DNA from: Glandiceps talaboti
Taxonomy: Eukaryota > Hemichordata > Enteropneusta > Spengelidae
Direction of reading: 5' to 3'
NCBI RefSeq assembly: GCF_964340395.1
Contig: NC_135550.1
Location: 15,580,484 to 15,644,483, forward strand
Length of the DNA: 64,000 nucleotides
The notes under the pieces are model-generated. The model did not search any database, was not told the DNA's origin, and worked only from the letters and a program-made list of their open reading frames with translations. Positions within the stretch are counted from its first letter, which is position 1, and every line of letters begins with the position of its first letter. Of this stretch, positions 24,764 to 37,241 are shown one piece after another. Position numbers and translations under genes: made by a program.

Positions 24764-27700
24764 TCAAAGGATATCTGCAGCGTCATAGTCTTCTTTCTCA
24801 ACTGCTTCTTGCAGTAATTCCTCAAGTCTCAATATTTCGTTAGCTGTCTCCATGCTAAGCTCATCTTCATTATCTCTAGTTTTCACATCAATGTCATCAT
24901 CACCTTCATCATCATTATCACAACTGTGAATTTTCTCAAGATTTTGAAAATAGTCTGTGACATCACTAGGTTCTTCATATTCATGCTTTAAACATATATC
25001 TTTGATAACAAAATAACAGGCATTCATCTGAGCCTCTAGAATGCATCTGTGTGGTGTAATCAAGTCCTGGTTCTGTAGTTTAGTTTTTACATTTTCTGCC
25101 ACCTTCACGACATTTTCTTTAACTTGCAAATCTATATGGAGAGTGGGAAGAATATATTATGATGTTTACATTCAACTGTTTTAGTAATGAAAATACTGAT
25201 TCACAGAGAGTCACAAATTTCTTGGAAGCTAATCCCAAAGTTTCGCTGACATCTCATCAGCATCGTCAGGGGTGTAATAGGATTTGCTCTAAGAAATATT
25301 TTGAATCTGTGAATAGAAATTTTCATTACTAAGTATGAAACCACAGTCCGTGAACATTCATTCTTGTACAACAACTGTTTTGCTTAAGGTGGCAAGTAAT
25401 TCAAATTAGGTACTGGTAAGTCAGACATTTAAAGGGGCACAAGCTGAGTTTATACATTGTGGGGTGTAAAATTTACTGCATATTTACAGGCATCACAGTA
25501 TTTGCAGTATCCCATTAACGGAAGCATACACCACTCGCAATTAATTGAACTCAAACCTTGTATTAAGATATAACTTATAAACAATTTGATGACATAATAT
25601 CTTTATGTCAAGGAAACCCCTACAATGTTATCAACTGTTACAACACTGCCAGAAGACAACTGTTATATCATAGAAACCATTCATCATTATACTAAAATAG
25701 TTAAATTGGGGATTTATCCTAGTATTTTCACTTGTAAAATATTTATGACTCAGCTTATGCCACTTCTAATTACACATACAGATGTCCGAGTGTCAGTCAG
25801 TGAGGCGTACCTGGGCTATTTACACTCATGTTTGTTTGCAATGTTTCCTGTCACACTTACGACTGAATTCATTCATGAAAGTACAGCCACAGAACAGGGA
25901 AGCATATATGGAAATACCCTGAATATGCTACACTAGCCCTCACATATTATATATGTTCTGTTTATATATAACACTACTAAAACAAGCACCATATCTATAC
26001 CATATTCTTCTAGCATCTACTGTACACTTACCAAACTCCAATTCTTGTTTCTCTAACTCTGCTTCGTCACTTTTATAATCTTCCTGTAGTTTTTCTAATG
26101 TTTTGTTGTTGTCTGTCAACTCTTCAATCATAGATTCTAGTAGTTTCTGACAACCTTGACCTTCAGATGTACACTCTTTGACTTCATTGGCAAGGCGCTT
26201 GGCTTCCACAAAATTACGACCTGTTTAAATACATTAAAAGTGTAGTATACTCAATTAATTTAGTACTCAATACAACTTTTGACAAACTGTGTTCATTTTA
26301 ATTTTAGGCGAGATTTTTTTTAAAGGTGATTAAAATTGCAATTGTTCCTATTCACCAATTGGTGCTACTCTAGGCTAGTATTCATGCATGGACTAGCCTG
26401 GCACAGCCTAGGCACACTAAATGTCTAAGTTGTCTCATGGGGTAAAAGCTCCAGCTGTAAATATGCACATGTGTATATTGGTTGGGTGTTACTAGAATAT
26501 GCCATTTCAGCATCAAATTAATAAATTAAATTGATCTTATAATCTATACTGAAATGTTGACAAAGGTCAACAAGCATACATCATGTGCAGGGTAGACTGT
26601 ATTCTATGGTCTACTTTATAAACACACAATCTCACATTTCCAAAAGAAAACCATTAAAATGAGTTTCCTTAAAAGTGGACACAGAATATTAATTTCATGG
26701 TATTTACCTCAGCGTTAACACCAAATACCCTGACATACATCAAAGTATTAATCTATACACTTAGAAAGCAATGATTTTTTTTTATGGGTTACAAGAGATG
26801 AAGTTACCTGCAACAGCTAGTTTCTTGGCTTCATTCAAGTTTTGAATCTGTTCCTCTATGTCATTGATTTTGACTCTCATAGTTGTAACTGAAGTCTGTA
26901 GTTTAAGAACAGTTGCCATCTTATCCTTCATCTTGACCTTTTTGACATCAACTTTCTCCTTCATGCTGACAATTCAAACGTAAAAATAATAGCAAATTTA
27001 TAATTTATGAATATTATGATCATTTACAAATTTGTATTGTTGTTTTCTCTAGATTAAGATTGGAGAGGGGTGGGGATGAGTTGGGTACTTTCCATGTTTG
27101 ACAGTTGGCAAACCTGCTGTCCTTTAGGGTATAATTTTTCAGCCTTTTGATCATAAATGGTGTATATTTCAGCTTTCACAGAAAGTGTCTAAGATGGGAT
27201 TCACTATACCGTATTCTCAATATTTTTGTTCTAAAATAGGGGGTTATCTTGAATCCTTGTTAAGAAAACACTTCTTTGACATGACAAGACAATTGTACCA
27301 TGTGGCTAGTGTGCAATCTACTACTAAAGTTTGGAGTTTGCCTTACTACATCATAAAATTGTATTATCAAGGGTACATTGTGTACTATTCTTCTAGATCG
27401 TCGTTTCACATTGCACATACATAGCTACATGTCTGAAGTTTGACTTTCCTCACTAAACTTTGGAAAACTATTATAAAGTATTCAAAAACATTATTTCAGT
27501 TGTCATAGGAAGTTAGTATATCTATTTGTTGACCAACTTGTTATACTTTCAAAATAGCCTCCATCATATACCTTATCATTACCTCAGTCAACCCAGCTGT
27601 ATAATTGAGGACCTGGTGGGATAGCGATTGCAATGTGAATGCTTTAATCCTCTGTGCTTAGAGATGCTGCAATGGATTGTATGCTCCCCAGGGAGTTGAG

Positions 27701-30700
27701 GAAGTACGTCCATACCAGGCGTACTAATTGTAAAGTGATTTGAGCACAGTGTGGGAAAGTGCTATATAAGACACCAACATTATTTTATTTATCATTATTA
27801 AAATTTGCATCATATACCTCTGTAAACTTTCATTCTTATCTCTATGTAGACTGGGCCAGTCATCTTCTATAAGTACTTTTGCTAATTTTTCCTGAATATC
27901 GATCAGTTCTGCCATTGCCTGGCTTTCATGCGCAAGCTTTCTTTCTGTTTCTTCAAAACTATGCGAACATCTGTAAAAAAAAAAATTAGATAAATGATAG
28001 TAAATATATTGCATAAAAACACAACTAAAGTCAATATTATCTAAAATCTAGAATCTATTTGCATCAGAGATACCATTGTGTCACATACACATTTTGAAAA
28101 AACACCACCACCCACCTCCCAATGCTGGGAGTATTTCATAACTTAAGGAACTGACATTAATACATTCCAGTTTTCCCCAATAATATCCACAATCATACAC
28201 TCTGGAAATAACACTGATAAAGAAATTTGAATGTTCAGAAACATGGCTAATCTTGGGTCTTGTGAAAGTACATTGTATGTTACAAGCTTAATCATGCCTG
28301 CTCCAATCGACTGACTAGTACATGTTGATTGTCATTTCTGGGAGAAAACATTATTTACCACCAGTGATTTTGAATGGTTCAAAAGTGTATGGGGAGAAAG
28401 CTGTCACTAGACTGTCATACACATAATGCTGAAACTTACCTAGTTTCATTTATTTCAAATTCTCTTTTCTTTTCCATAAGTTCTTTCTCTGTGACATGAA
28501 CTTTTTCAACTTCATTATTAATCTCAATCTGCTGCTGTTCAATATTATTCCTCTCCTCTTCCAGTTTCTCTCTCTCCTCCCTGAATTCACCTTTGACCCC
28601 ATCAATCTTGCTATCCTCCAGTTCAATACATGAAGCGATCTCCTTCTCCTTCTCTCTCATGGCAATCAGCTTACGTTCAAGGTTAGCAATTTCAGTCTGA
28701 ATAAGTTAAAGATGAAAAAATATGTGAGTAATATAATAATACTACTGGTGAATTAATTTAGAGATTATTGTAAGATTTTAAATATGAAATAGATGCTTAT
28801 TTCCAAGCAGAAAGGCTCTCCCCTTCAGGAAATAAAGGCATTTTCATAAACTTTGGGTTCTGGAGAGTCATTTTATGATTTTACATCACCTACATTACAC
28901 ATGAATCAGGGAATCACTAATAAGAACTTCTGCCTAATTTAGTGATTTTTGGCTGCGTGTCATATTGCCTAATGGGAGTCAACAGATATGCAATAGGTGA
29001 AAAATGAATAATATTCATGACTCCTAAATTTTTATTACGTACCTTCAGAGAAAAAACCATGAATATTCAGTATTTAGTCATTTGTCTTTGAGTGATAAGA
29101 CATACATCTATACATATACTTTTCTTGGCTTTCTGTATGTAATCCTATTGATCAGTATGATGGCACATAATAAAAAACAAGAATGCCAACAAAAAATATC
29201 GTGTCACCGCATCACTTTCACAGTTTCGCTAGGACGAGAAACAAAACAATTTGTTTTCTTGGCCTTCTGTAGAAAAAGTATAAAATTCTGAAAGTAAGCT
29301 ACAAGACTGTAACAACAATTTACACCATGTGAGTTGGGCCTTGATATGAGTTACTTACCTGTACATCTGTCATTTCTTGTAAGAGTACTTGTTTCTTTTC
29401 CACAAAAGTTGAGATTTTGTCAGAGATCTTGGCTTCCAGGTTATTTTGACTCTTTTCCAAATGTTCTCTATCTATTGATAAATGACTTTACAAAAAAAGA
29501 TGGGGAGAAAAAAGGCAAACAATGTCAATATAATAACAACCTCATGTCATACATACCTTGAACTTTATCTGATATGTTTACATTTTGTACAATACAACTT
29601 TCAAACTGAACAATTAACTGATAAAGCAGCTTAGAAAATTTCAAAAACTAAACAACAAATTCAATATTACAAATATTAACTGCTGTCCAAAGATTTTGAA
29701 AGGGCATGCAAAGTGCATCTTCATCACTCTTGATACATTTCTATGATGATCTAAATTTTAATCTTTTAAAAACTACAACTTACCTGACAGCTTTCTCAAG
29801 TTGATTAGTTTCTTTCTCTATCTCCTGTTTCTCCTTCTCAAAGGAATCAACAAATCTCTTCCTGTCTTGTTCCAGAATAACTTCCCTTTCCTTTTTTTGA
29901 GCAGTTATTTTGTCATGTATGCCCCTTCTATGGGTGAGTTCTTTCTCATACAGTGATGTTAACTTCTCAAGATAGTTTCTTACATCTTCTAAGGACAGTA
30001 CTGACACAAATGATGAGGTATTAAGTTCATCTTCAATCAGTTGCATCTTCTTATCAACGTCTTCCGCTGCAATGATGTTGCAAAAGACAAAGTTTAAAAC
30101 TTTTCAAAACTCTCTTTCATCTCATACCTACAAAATCACCATGAAAGGAACTGTGGTACATACAAGTATATGCCAGTTTCAATCCCAGGTTCTCGCATTA
30201 TTGTTATCTTATCAATGGAGCATGAGGATCACATAGAGTTATTCTTTTGTTCTGGATCAACTTTTTCTAGAGCTCTGCCAGACAACTGTTTTTCACACCT
30301 AAATTTTAATCCTTTTTCTAAGTGGGTCTTAAAGATAGCTTTAAATTAAAATTGTTTACATTGTCTGTAAAATTGTTGAGAAAACACCCCTAACACATGT
30401 TTATTATGACCTCACGTGTCAGGAAAATGTATTCTTAACATTGAATTTTTGAGCATTGGTCTAAACAGTGGCAAAAATAAGAGATAATATAGCATTCATT
30501 TTTGTTTTCCATGAACCGTGTCAGCACTCCAACTGTCAAAAATATCCTTATAAAACAGGGATTGCTTTAAGAAGTATGTAGGCTTATGTCACTAAGTATT
30601 CATAGAGTTTTACCTCTGTATAATGTGTGGCCCAGCCCCTTGTTTAACCTTTAATGTTCCTGCCCTCAACGGTGTAAAAATATTTTAATATCCCTTTTGT

Positions 30701-31501
30701 TTATTTTACCTTTTTCCAAAATCTTCATCGATAAAGACATGTGACTGTTCATTTTGAAAATCTTTTGAGTATTCCTTCTCTCAATGGCACAAACCCACTA
30801 AAACATCAATTTTGTTTAATCTTACCTTTTTCAAAATCTTCATCAACTAAAGCCTGTGATTGTTCATTTTGAAGAGCTTTCAGTTTCTGGAATGTTTGAA
30901 TTTTCTTTAAATTTTGCTTTTGATGATTTTGAATACTGTTCTCTTGTTGAGCTTCCATGTTGGCAATTTCTTCCCTGTGATATAATGAACGGAACAGTCA
31001 AGTAAATTATTATTGTTATGATGTGTTGTGACTACCGTAATAATCCCATCAATTTGGCCAGATTTTAGGAAGTGACTACTATTCACATCATTTCATGATC
31101 TGCAAAAATTTACAATTATTACTCACAAAACTAATTCAAAACACTTTTGAAGTACATGTCACTGAACACAATGGGAAGTGCATAATGCATAAAATTTGAT
31201 GTGTTAACAACGTTTCTCTGGTTTTTAATAAAATATAGTGTTACCTAATACTTTGAATGTTGGCTTCTGCTGTTTGCAACAAAAGTTCTTCCTCTTCCTT
31301 ATTTGTTAACTGCAGTACATAACATGGTTTGTTAATTTCTGCTGAGGTAGTTAAATCCGTCACTGATTCATCATCCTCAATGACCTCAATGTCACAGTCA
31401 AGATCATCATTATTGAGATTGTCGTCACTAACTTTACACAATGATTGTTGCTGTATAAAACTAAAGCCACTGGTGATTGTTTTCAAAGTACTGTCTGCTG
31501 C

Positions 31502-31547
<46 letters not shown>

Positions 31548-34500
31548 CAGTTTGAACTTTCTGATTGAACAACTGTTATCATCTCATCACTTTGTGTAGT
31601 TGTGTCAGTTTCTTGTAACATTAGTGCTTCCTGAGTAGTACCAGCACCACCATCATCATCATCATCATAATCACTATCATTACAGGAGACTTTTTCCTGT
31701 TCTTGTGCCGGTTGAAAACCTAAATCCAAGCCAACAAGATCTGAACTGTATTTGGTATGGACATGTTGCAGTTGTTTTCCGAGCTGATCGAGACTCTCAA
31801 TGAAGTCTGACTCCATGGTGCTCAAACCCTCTCTATCTGATGTGTCCCCAACACTTGGAGTTTCTGTGTGTTTATCTGTTTGGGATCTTCTTGTTACATC
31901 AGAAGATTGCAGTGTTTCCACTTCTTCAACATTCCTCTTGATTTCAGCTGAACACTCTTCATAGTAGAGAAAGGGAAAGAGAAAATCAATGATGCCTATA
32001 TTACACACATTGCACCCATTATTGACAATTTTTTGTATCACTTGTATTACTGTGATATGTACTTATAAGGAAAGGCTTGATTTTGACGTTTGACACTGAA
32101 GGGTAATATACTAATGACAACAGCAGAAAGGCCACATTTGAAAATTTTGGGATATACATGCATGATCAATCAAGTTCAATTCAATTTCTTGAGCTACCAG
32201 TCAATACAAATGCCTGATATTTCATGGCTGCCATTCTGTTCTTGTGTCAAGTTTGAATGCTATTGACACTATTATAATATATGTCAGAGCATGGACGTAT
32301 AATACATGCATGGTCAGAGATATGGCTAGAAGTGTAAGTACAGATGGAACCCATTCCCATGGCTTCTCTCGAAGTTTCTTAAAAGCTTGTTCTTACTAAA
32401 TTAAAATGGTACTGTACAGTAAAAACAATACTATTAGAACACTCTATATACCTGGCTCATTTTGTGAAAGAAAATATAAATGTGTTGTTAAAATATCAAA
32501 GTAGTGTTGGCCAATGATACTAGAAGGTGTAAAACTGTAACCCCACACTCAATCTGATTAAAATCTGATATTTGGAATCAGCCTTCAGCATTAAATTCTG
32601 AACGACAACAGTAAAAAGCAAACGACAATATACAAAAGAAATAAAGGTATATATTATAAATGAAATCTACCCTACTCCTACATCAAATTTTAATTAGATT
32701 GCACAAACACCTTCCACCAAACTAGCTTAATAAAATGATATCAAAGTTCCATGCACATTTTAATTGAATAATTTGTAGGCACAGCAGGGGAGTCTTTATA
32801 TCATTTTCAATATGACTGACAGTCTTTACATCATGTTCAATATGATTGAAATATGTAAGAAAATTAATATGTAGACCCAATCAAATAAACCCTATGGGCT
32901 TCACAAATGACATATTATACAAATTAATTAAAAAAATTGTGAAGGAAAGCACATTATAACAACCAAAGAAAATTGATTTTTTTGCAATTTTTTGTTTTTG
33001 CTAGAATGATCATACCAGGTAATGTAATAGTAAAGTGGGAACCAGCATGAATGTTGCTGTTGTAAACTTGACCATGTATATATAACTGTAATTTTCTACA
33101 CAGATATAATTATAATCATAAAACTAATTTTATAAAAAAAAAACTCACAAAAACAGCCCTCCCTTAGCATAACATTTATAATGAAATGTATTTCATTCAA
33201 GGGTTTCATTAAATTATATAAATCATTATCCAGGGTAATTGAATATTTAAAAATTTTAATTTACATGAAAAAAAAATGATCACAATAGTAACAAGTAACA
33301 GATGATTAATGTCACCAAATAAAACCATCTGTTTATGATATAATGATTCATGAATAAATTATGGGATTAATATGTTGTTTAGTAAGTGCATAGATTCAGG
33401 CTCTGTATTATACCTGTGACAGAGTCTTTTCCTTCATGGTTTTGTTTCATTTTTGGACATCTGATTCTACAATTGATACTTGATTTACAGTTTAAAAGGT
33501 CAGTTTACACTTTATTCCTTAAATATGCCTGCTCATTGAGATGTAACACTTGTGAAAATTTGAGCAGCTGCTTTTTTAAACTTATATCACACAGTGTATT
33601 CTCAGTATTTTGCTGATGATAGTGCCACCTAGTTTGACTCATTTGGAAATATGATTGTATATCCATTGTATTTATATGATTAGTGTTGACTTTCACTAGC
33701 ATTCTCCCCAAACTGGGACTACCTGTGGTCAGACTTGGTAGAAGGGTGCTTCTAATGTGACAAATTAAACCAAATTACCATATCATGACTGCTTTACTTG
33801 CCAATTAGTCTTGGTTACCAAGAGTCACTCTCATCATCAGGGTTCTCATGTAATGGCTACTGCCCACAAGAGAATCTGGGGAATTCACCTTGGAAATTGT
33901 AAACAAAATGTGTGTGACTGCCACTATTGGTGAGGAGGAACAAATCATTTGAAAATTGACTGCAAGAATACGATGCCAAGTGTAATTTTTGGTGTTTCCA
34001 ACTCTTGTGCCAGTCTAGAGCAACAGGTACATGTTAATTTCAAATAATACATTTTACTAACTTAATCTGTGGCGTTATTCACATGATTTGTGTGTCCTGA
34101 ACGATAGTGGAAATCACATACATTTAAATATTTTACCAGACTCTCTGGAGGCGGTAGCCATAAATGGAAAGCTCTCAAGGACACCAGTCTGGGTAACCAA
34201 GACTACTTGCTAATAGGTGTTACAGGTTGCACAAAGGATAAAATATGTAAACTGAACTACATTATAGCCCCCTTTTCCCCATCCTTGTTTATGTATATAT
34301 GTGTCTATCTATGGATTAAATAAGAGGTCAATGGTCAAAGGTCAAAATGTCACACCATATATATATATATACATATATAGAAATATGACAAATTAAATGC
34401 TATTTGCAGAATCCCAACTGCTTTTGATCATAACTTGTGTCCAATGCACTGTCTGTAACTGGATAATTTTGAGACTTTTCTTGTTTTAAATTAAAAGTGT

Positions 34501-36656
34501 ACTTATTTTTAATCCCATTCACTGTCCAGAGCAAGTCTAACATTGGCAAAGTAATTGAACATGGCAGTAGGACTCACTTATGGAATTGATATATTTATAT
34601 ATAATCCCACGAAATTAATATCAGTTTTATGTCATGATGTTCCAAGTATGATGCAAGGTGTTTACTTGTAATCCATGGAATCATCATAGTACTAGGAGCA
34701 TTATGATATAAAACTAAACATTGATTTCATGGGATTATATATATATATATATATTCATCATATAATTTTGACTGTCCATGTAATTTTTTCTGCAATTTGA
34801 ATCAACATTTTTTGAATTTTGTAACGTTTCATCACACTATATTCTCTCATCGCGTATCAATAATGACACCCGACGGCTATGCAAATTACACAATCATGTG
34901 ACTTTCTTTCATCACCTGTTGTGAGGTCAAGCTTACAATCGCTAATTCAGATTCCAGTTGGATGGAAGTAAGCTACTGACTGCTACACAGACAAATCGTC
35001 ATCAGTCAATCGACATTTTGACACTAGAATATACACATTAAAATACCCAGCTGTATATTAAATTCATACCATCCAAGGATGTATGTCATGTCATGTGTGC
35101 ATTTACCAGTTTTGAAAGTGCATAGTTAAGAAAATGTGATCGCAGCATAGAATGGCAGGACAAGTCTTTCTGAACAGTTAAAAAAAGTTCAGTAGAAGAG
35201 GAGTGATTCAGATTTTTGAGCTGTCCTGTTTGACGTCACACTGGTGAATATTTGCATCTATTATGCGATAAACTTGCTAAGATAATGTAATACAATGAAA
35301 TCTATACTATAGTAGTATAATTTTGATATTAAATATAACAATATTATTTCAATGTTATGTAACATAATACAATGGACTGAAAAGTCAATTAACATATTTA
35401 GATAACATCAAATCACTTTAGAGAATACACAATGAAATCCTACAGCTCAGGTTGAACCCCACTCTGATTAAAACCTGATGTGTTGAAAGTGGCTAGATGT
35501 CTTTATTTACCTCTAATTTCATTGTGTTGTGACATTTGTTTTGTTCTGGGTAATTGCCACCTTCCCACAAACAAGCGTCACAACACAATGGAACTAGAGG
35601 TACATAAAGACATCTAGCTGCTTTCAACACATCAGATTTTAATCAGATTGGTCTAACCCATAGGCTATCTTTAAATATAATACTACAAGTACTTTTTATA
35701 CACAGTAATGATTACCTACCCTCATCCCAACTAAAAAAAATAAAATATTTAACAAAATCAAAAAATTATTAACTCAGCATATGCCCTTTATTAATAATCA
35801 ATATCTATTTCACATGCAACATTTTTTTTTATCATGGTAACATCCTCTCTCAAAATTAAAATTATTGCAGATTAATAACACATTGTATGAAGTGTGATTG
35901 TATACCATAAACCTTTAGATTATGGAGTTTCCTATAGGTCAAATAATAAATAAACTTTTCCATAACCCATAAATATTCACCAAATTTTGTGATGACTCAA
36001 ATTACCAAAGTGGTCTAAGGTTATAGTACATGATACTGTGCTGTAAGTAGAGGGTAGTAGAAGATAAATTATTCTATATTTTTGAAAATTTAGAGCATTG
36101 GGGGGGGGGGGGGGAAATAACTATGATATAATATTTTTTTTAATACTTTATTTTGTCCACCTTTTGTTTGTGCCATTTTCTACATTCACCAATGTAATAC
36201 ACACGGCAATGATTTTCAACCCCAAATGCAATGGTTGTCCGAAGGTTGTACCTAAATAGTTTGATATCTGATTTACATAATATAAAGTGTGTATCACTGC
36301 TACTGCCAGTTTTTTGTCAACTGCATTGTAAGTTTTGTCTGTCCTGGAGATACCAACAATGTTGTACATTGTACTTGAAATCCCTACTATATTCATCATA
36401 CTAATCATGTGAGACAATTGAATGACAACTTCATTATAAATTGTTATCGAGTTTCTGCTTGTAACTTACCTTCAGTACAATCTGCATAATCAGTGATGGG
36501 TTTTGTTTTGATGGGTTGTAACTCGTCCTGCTCCTTACAGGAAACGCTCGTCGAACCGTCTGATGATGGCTGTGAACGAGAAGTTCGTTCTACGTTTCTC
36601 TTACGATCCGAGTCTGTCGATCGAACATTCAGTTTCATACCACTGAACAAAGACAT
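24764..36656 (-). CDS. Acidic coiled-coil protein with UVR-like motifs, unnamed
   Basis: Ten minus-strand exons join with consistent phases: 36656-36470, 31956-31245, 30974-30826, 30066-29784, 29467-29359, 28696-28440, 27970-27818, 26965-26808, 26220-26032 and 25131-24764 (TGA), giving 854 residues. It starts MSLFSGMKLNVR. Residues 63-299 are acidic and low-complexity, with 14 consecutive Asp at about 200-213 and a short SGFSFI word. From about 285 to 735 it is Glu/Lys/Gln-rich heptad-like coiled coil. Three UVR-type patches are visible: VDEDFEKAEDVDKKM (about 344-358), LAVAGRNFVEAKRLANEVK (about 664-682) and the extreme C-terminal EAVEKEDYDAADIL. There is no transmembrane segment or catalytic motif. 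A cytosolic or cytoskeletal/trafficking scaffold is plausible, but I do not recognise the orthologue and give no function. It is head to head with the JmjC gene. Confidence 0.85.
25181..25332. repeat. Fold-back element, about 152 bp
   Basis: ttagtaatgaaaat plus gattcacagagag at the left pairs with gaatctgtgaatagaa plus attttcattactaa at the right. Inner blocks (aaatttctt and aagaaatatttt) also pair. It sits in the last intron of the coiled-coil gene. The centre holds gtttcgctgacatctcatc, a phrase type common near inverted-repeat elements. Confidence 0.65.
27570..27800 (+). mobile_element. SINE with LINE-type 3' tail
   Basis: It begins with cagctgtataattgaggacctgg and ends gtaaagtgatttgagcacag, then aaagtgctatataag, then an ATTATTTT-rich tail. 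That ending is the conserved 3' region shared by many animal tRNA-derived SINEs and their partner LINEs. It lies in intron 7 of the coiled-coil gene, opposite to the direction of transcription. A fragment of the same 5' phrase occurs at 50905-50945. Confidence 0.7.
30165..30335 (+). mobile_element. SINE-like dispersed repeat (copy 2)
   Basis: It matches 18000-18155 block for block (gtttcaatcccagg; ttatcaatggagcatga; gacaactgtttttcacac; aaattttaatcc), with a longer middle. It is in intron 3 of the coiled-coil gene, antisense to it. Confidence 0.55.
30710..30770 (-). pseudogene. Duplicated exon-3 relic in the coiled-coil gene
   Basis: This segment repeats the 3' part of exon 3 and its donor. 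In minus-strand reading it gives FQNEQSHVFIDEDFGK against LQNEQSQALVDEDFEK in the true exon at 30826-30974. The similarity continues past the donor into the intron and further, so a tandem block of about 116 bp (about 30655-30770 and 30771-30886) was duplicated. The relic has one extra G before its donor, which breaks the phase, and it lacks the 5' half of the exon and an obvious acceptor. It is therefore probably not spliced into a normal mRNA. Confidence 0.7.
31503..31547. repeat. Coding (ATC)n / (GAT)n microsatellite
   Basis: 14 pure trinucleotide units within exon 2 of the coiled-coil gene encode an uninterrupted poly-Asp tract. A second short GAT-rich stretch occurs near 31650-31672. The purity at DNA level (always GAT, never GAC) means the tract is slippage-prone and likely length-polymorphic. 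Confidence 0.95.
32537..32704. repeat. MITE, TCTGATTAAAATCTGAT family (copy 1)
   Basis: The left end (gtaaccccacactcaatctga, then ttaaaatctgat) is related to the left end of the element at 35451. The right end (catcaaattttaattagattgcac) is its approximate reverse complement. It lies in intron 1 of the coiled-coil gene. Confidence 0.55.
33795..34218. repeat. Inverted-repeat element, about 420 bp
   Basis: The left arm (cttgccaattagtcttggtt, then accaagagtc, later taatggctactgcc) pairs with the right arm (ggcggtagccata, later ggtaaccaagactacttgcta). The imperfect arms of about 95 bp surround a unique centre of roughly 250 bp. It is in intron 1 of the coiled-coil gene. Confidence 0.5.
34597..34746. 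repeat. Fold-back element, about 150 bp, with terminal TA repeat
   Basis: tatataatcccacgaaatta and the following atatcagttttatgtcatgatg pair with cattatgatataaaac and taaacattgatttcatggga ttatatata at the right end. The arms are about 45 bp and the TA-repeat flank suggests insertion into a TA microsatellite or a TA target. Confidence 0.7.
35451..35657. repeat. MITE, TCTGATTAAAATCTGAT family (copy 2), 82-bp arms
   Basis: The left arm 35451-35532 (gttgaaccccactctgatta through cattgtgttgtgac) is reverse-complementary over its whole length to 35578-35657 (gtcacaacacaatgg through aatcagattggtctaac), with roughly ten mismatches. The high arm identity suggests relatively recent insertion. Other likely members are at 32537-32704 and, weakly, 52540-52735. 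Confidence 0.8.
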
Positions 36657-37241
36657 GTTTTAGCTCTCCCAAGTTATAATGGTTAATATACATACATATC
36701 ACTGTTCTAGCTAAATCCACACACAAGTACAGCAATCGTACATTGTGACTGACGAGATATTTTCGGAGAACCTGAGTCACCTTTTACTGACCTTGTTTTG
36801 ACCTTATTCCCAAGTAATGAAGTAAACGTATTCTATGTTATCAATGAATAATACTTTAACTTTATAAATGGCTATAAATATCCATTTATGATTTGATTAT
36901 ACTACAGTAAATCAGTAAATTTAGTGTGTAAGGATTTGATACTAATATCAAGTTTATTGACTCTTGATTTGCTTTGAACGAGCCTAAAAGGGCTTCCCTC
37001 GAAAGAGGGCGGTCTCCCGGATTCTACTTTTAGCTACTGATCATGGATCCGTGAACTATCTCGTCAAGTACACGTCACATAATGTTACTTCACATTAGTC
37101 AGAGGCGTTTGACCACGGCGTAAGTTATATTTTCGCCGTCAGTGTATGTGTTACAGAAAGAAAGGACTTATCCCGCTATCAGCTACAAACGATAATATTC
37201 TGGACGAATTTCCGCATTTGATTCCTTGTAAACTAGTAAAC
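36657..37241. promoter_or_regulatory. Putative bidirectional promoter between coiled-coil and JmjC genes
   Basis: The start codons of the two divergent genes are only 585 bp apart, so both transcription starts must lie in this interval unless an upstream non-coding exon exists. The JmjC side is relatively CpG-rich (37030-37150). No TATA box is evident at a sensible spacing. Co-regulation is inference from the arrangement. Confidence 0.5.

Noticed and set aside
37146-37241. Upstream in-frame ATG of the JmjC gene as the true start
   Set aside because: It would place 32 polar residues before a good signal peptide, and the internal ATG has a better context (A at -3). Not excluded, but less likely.
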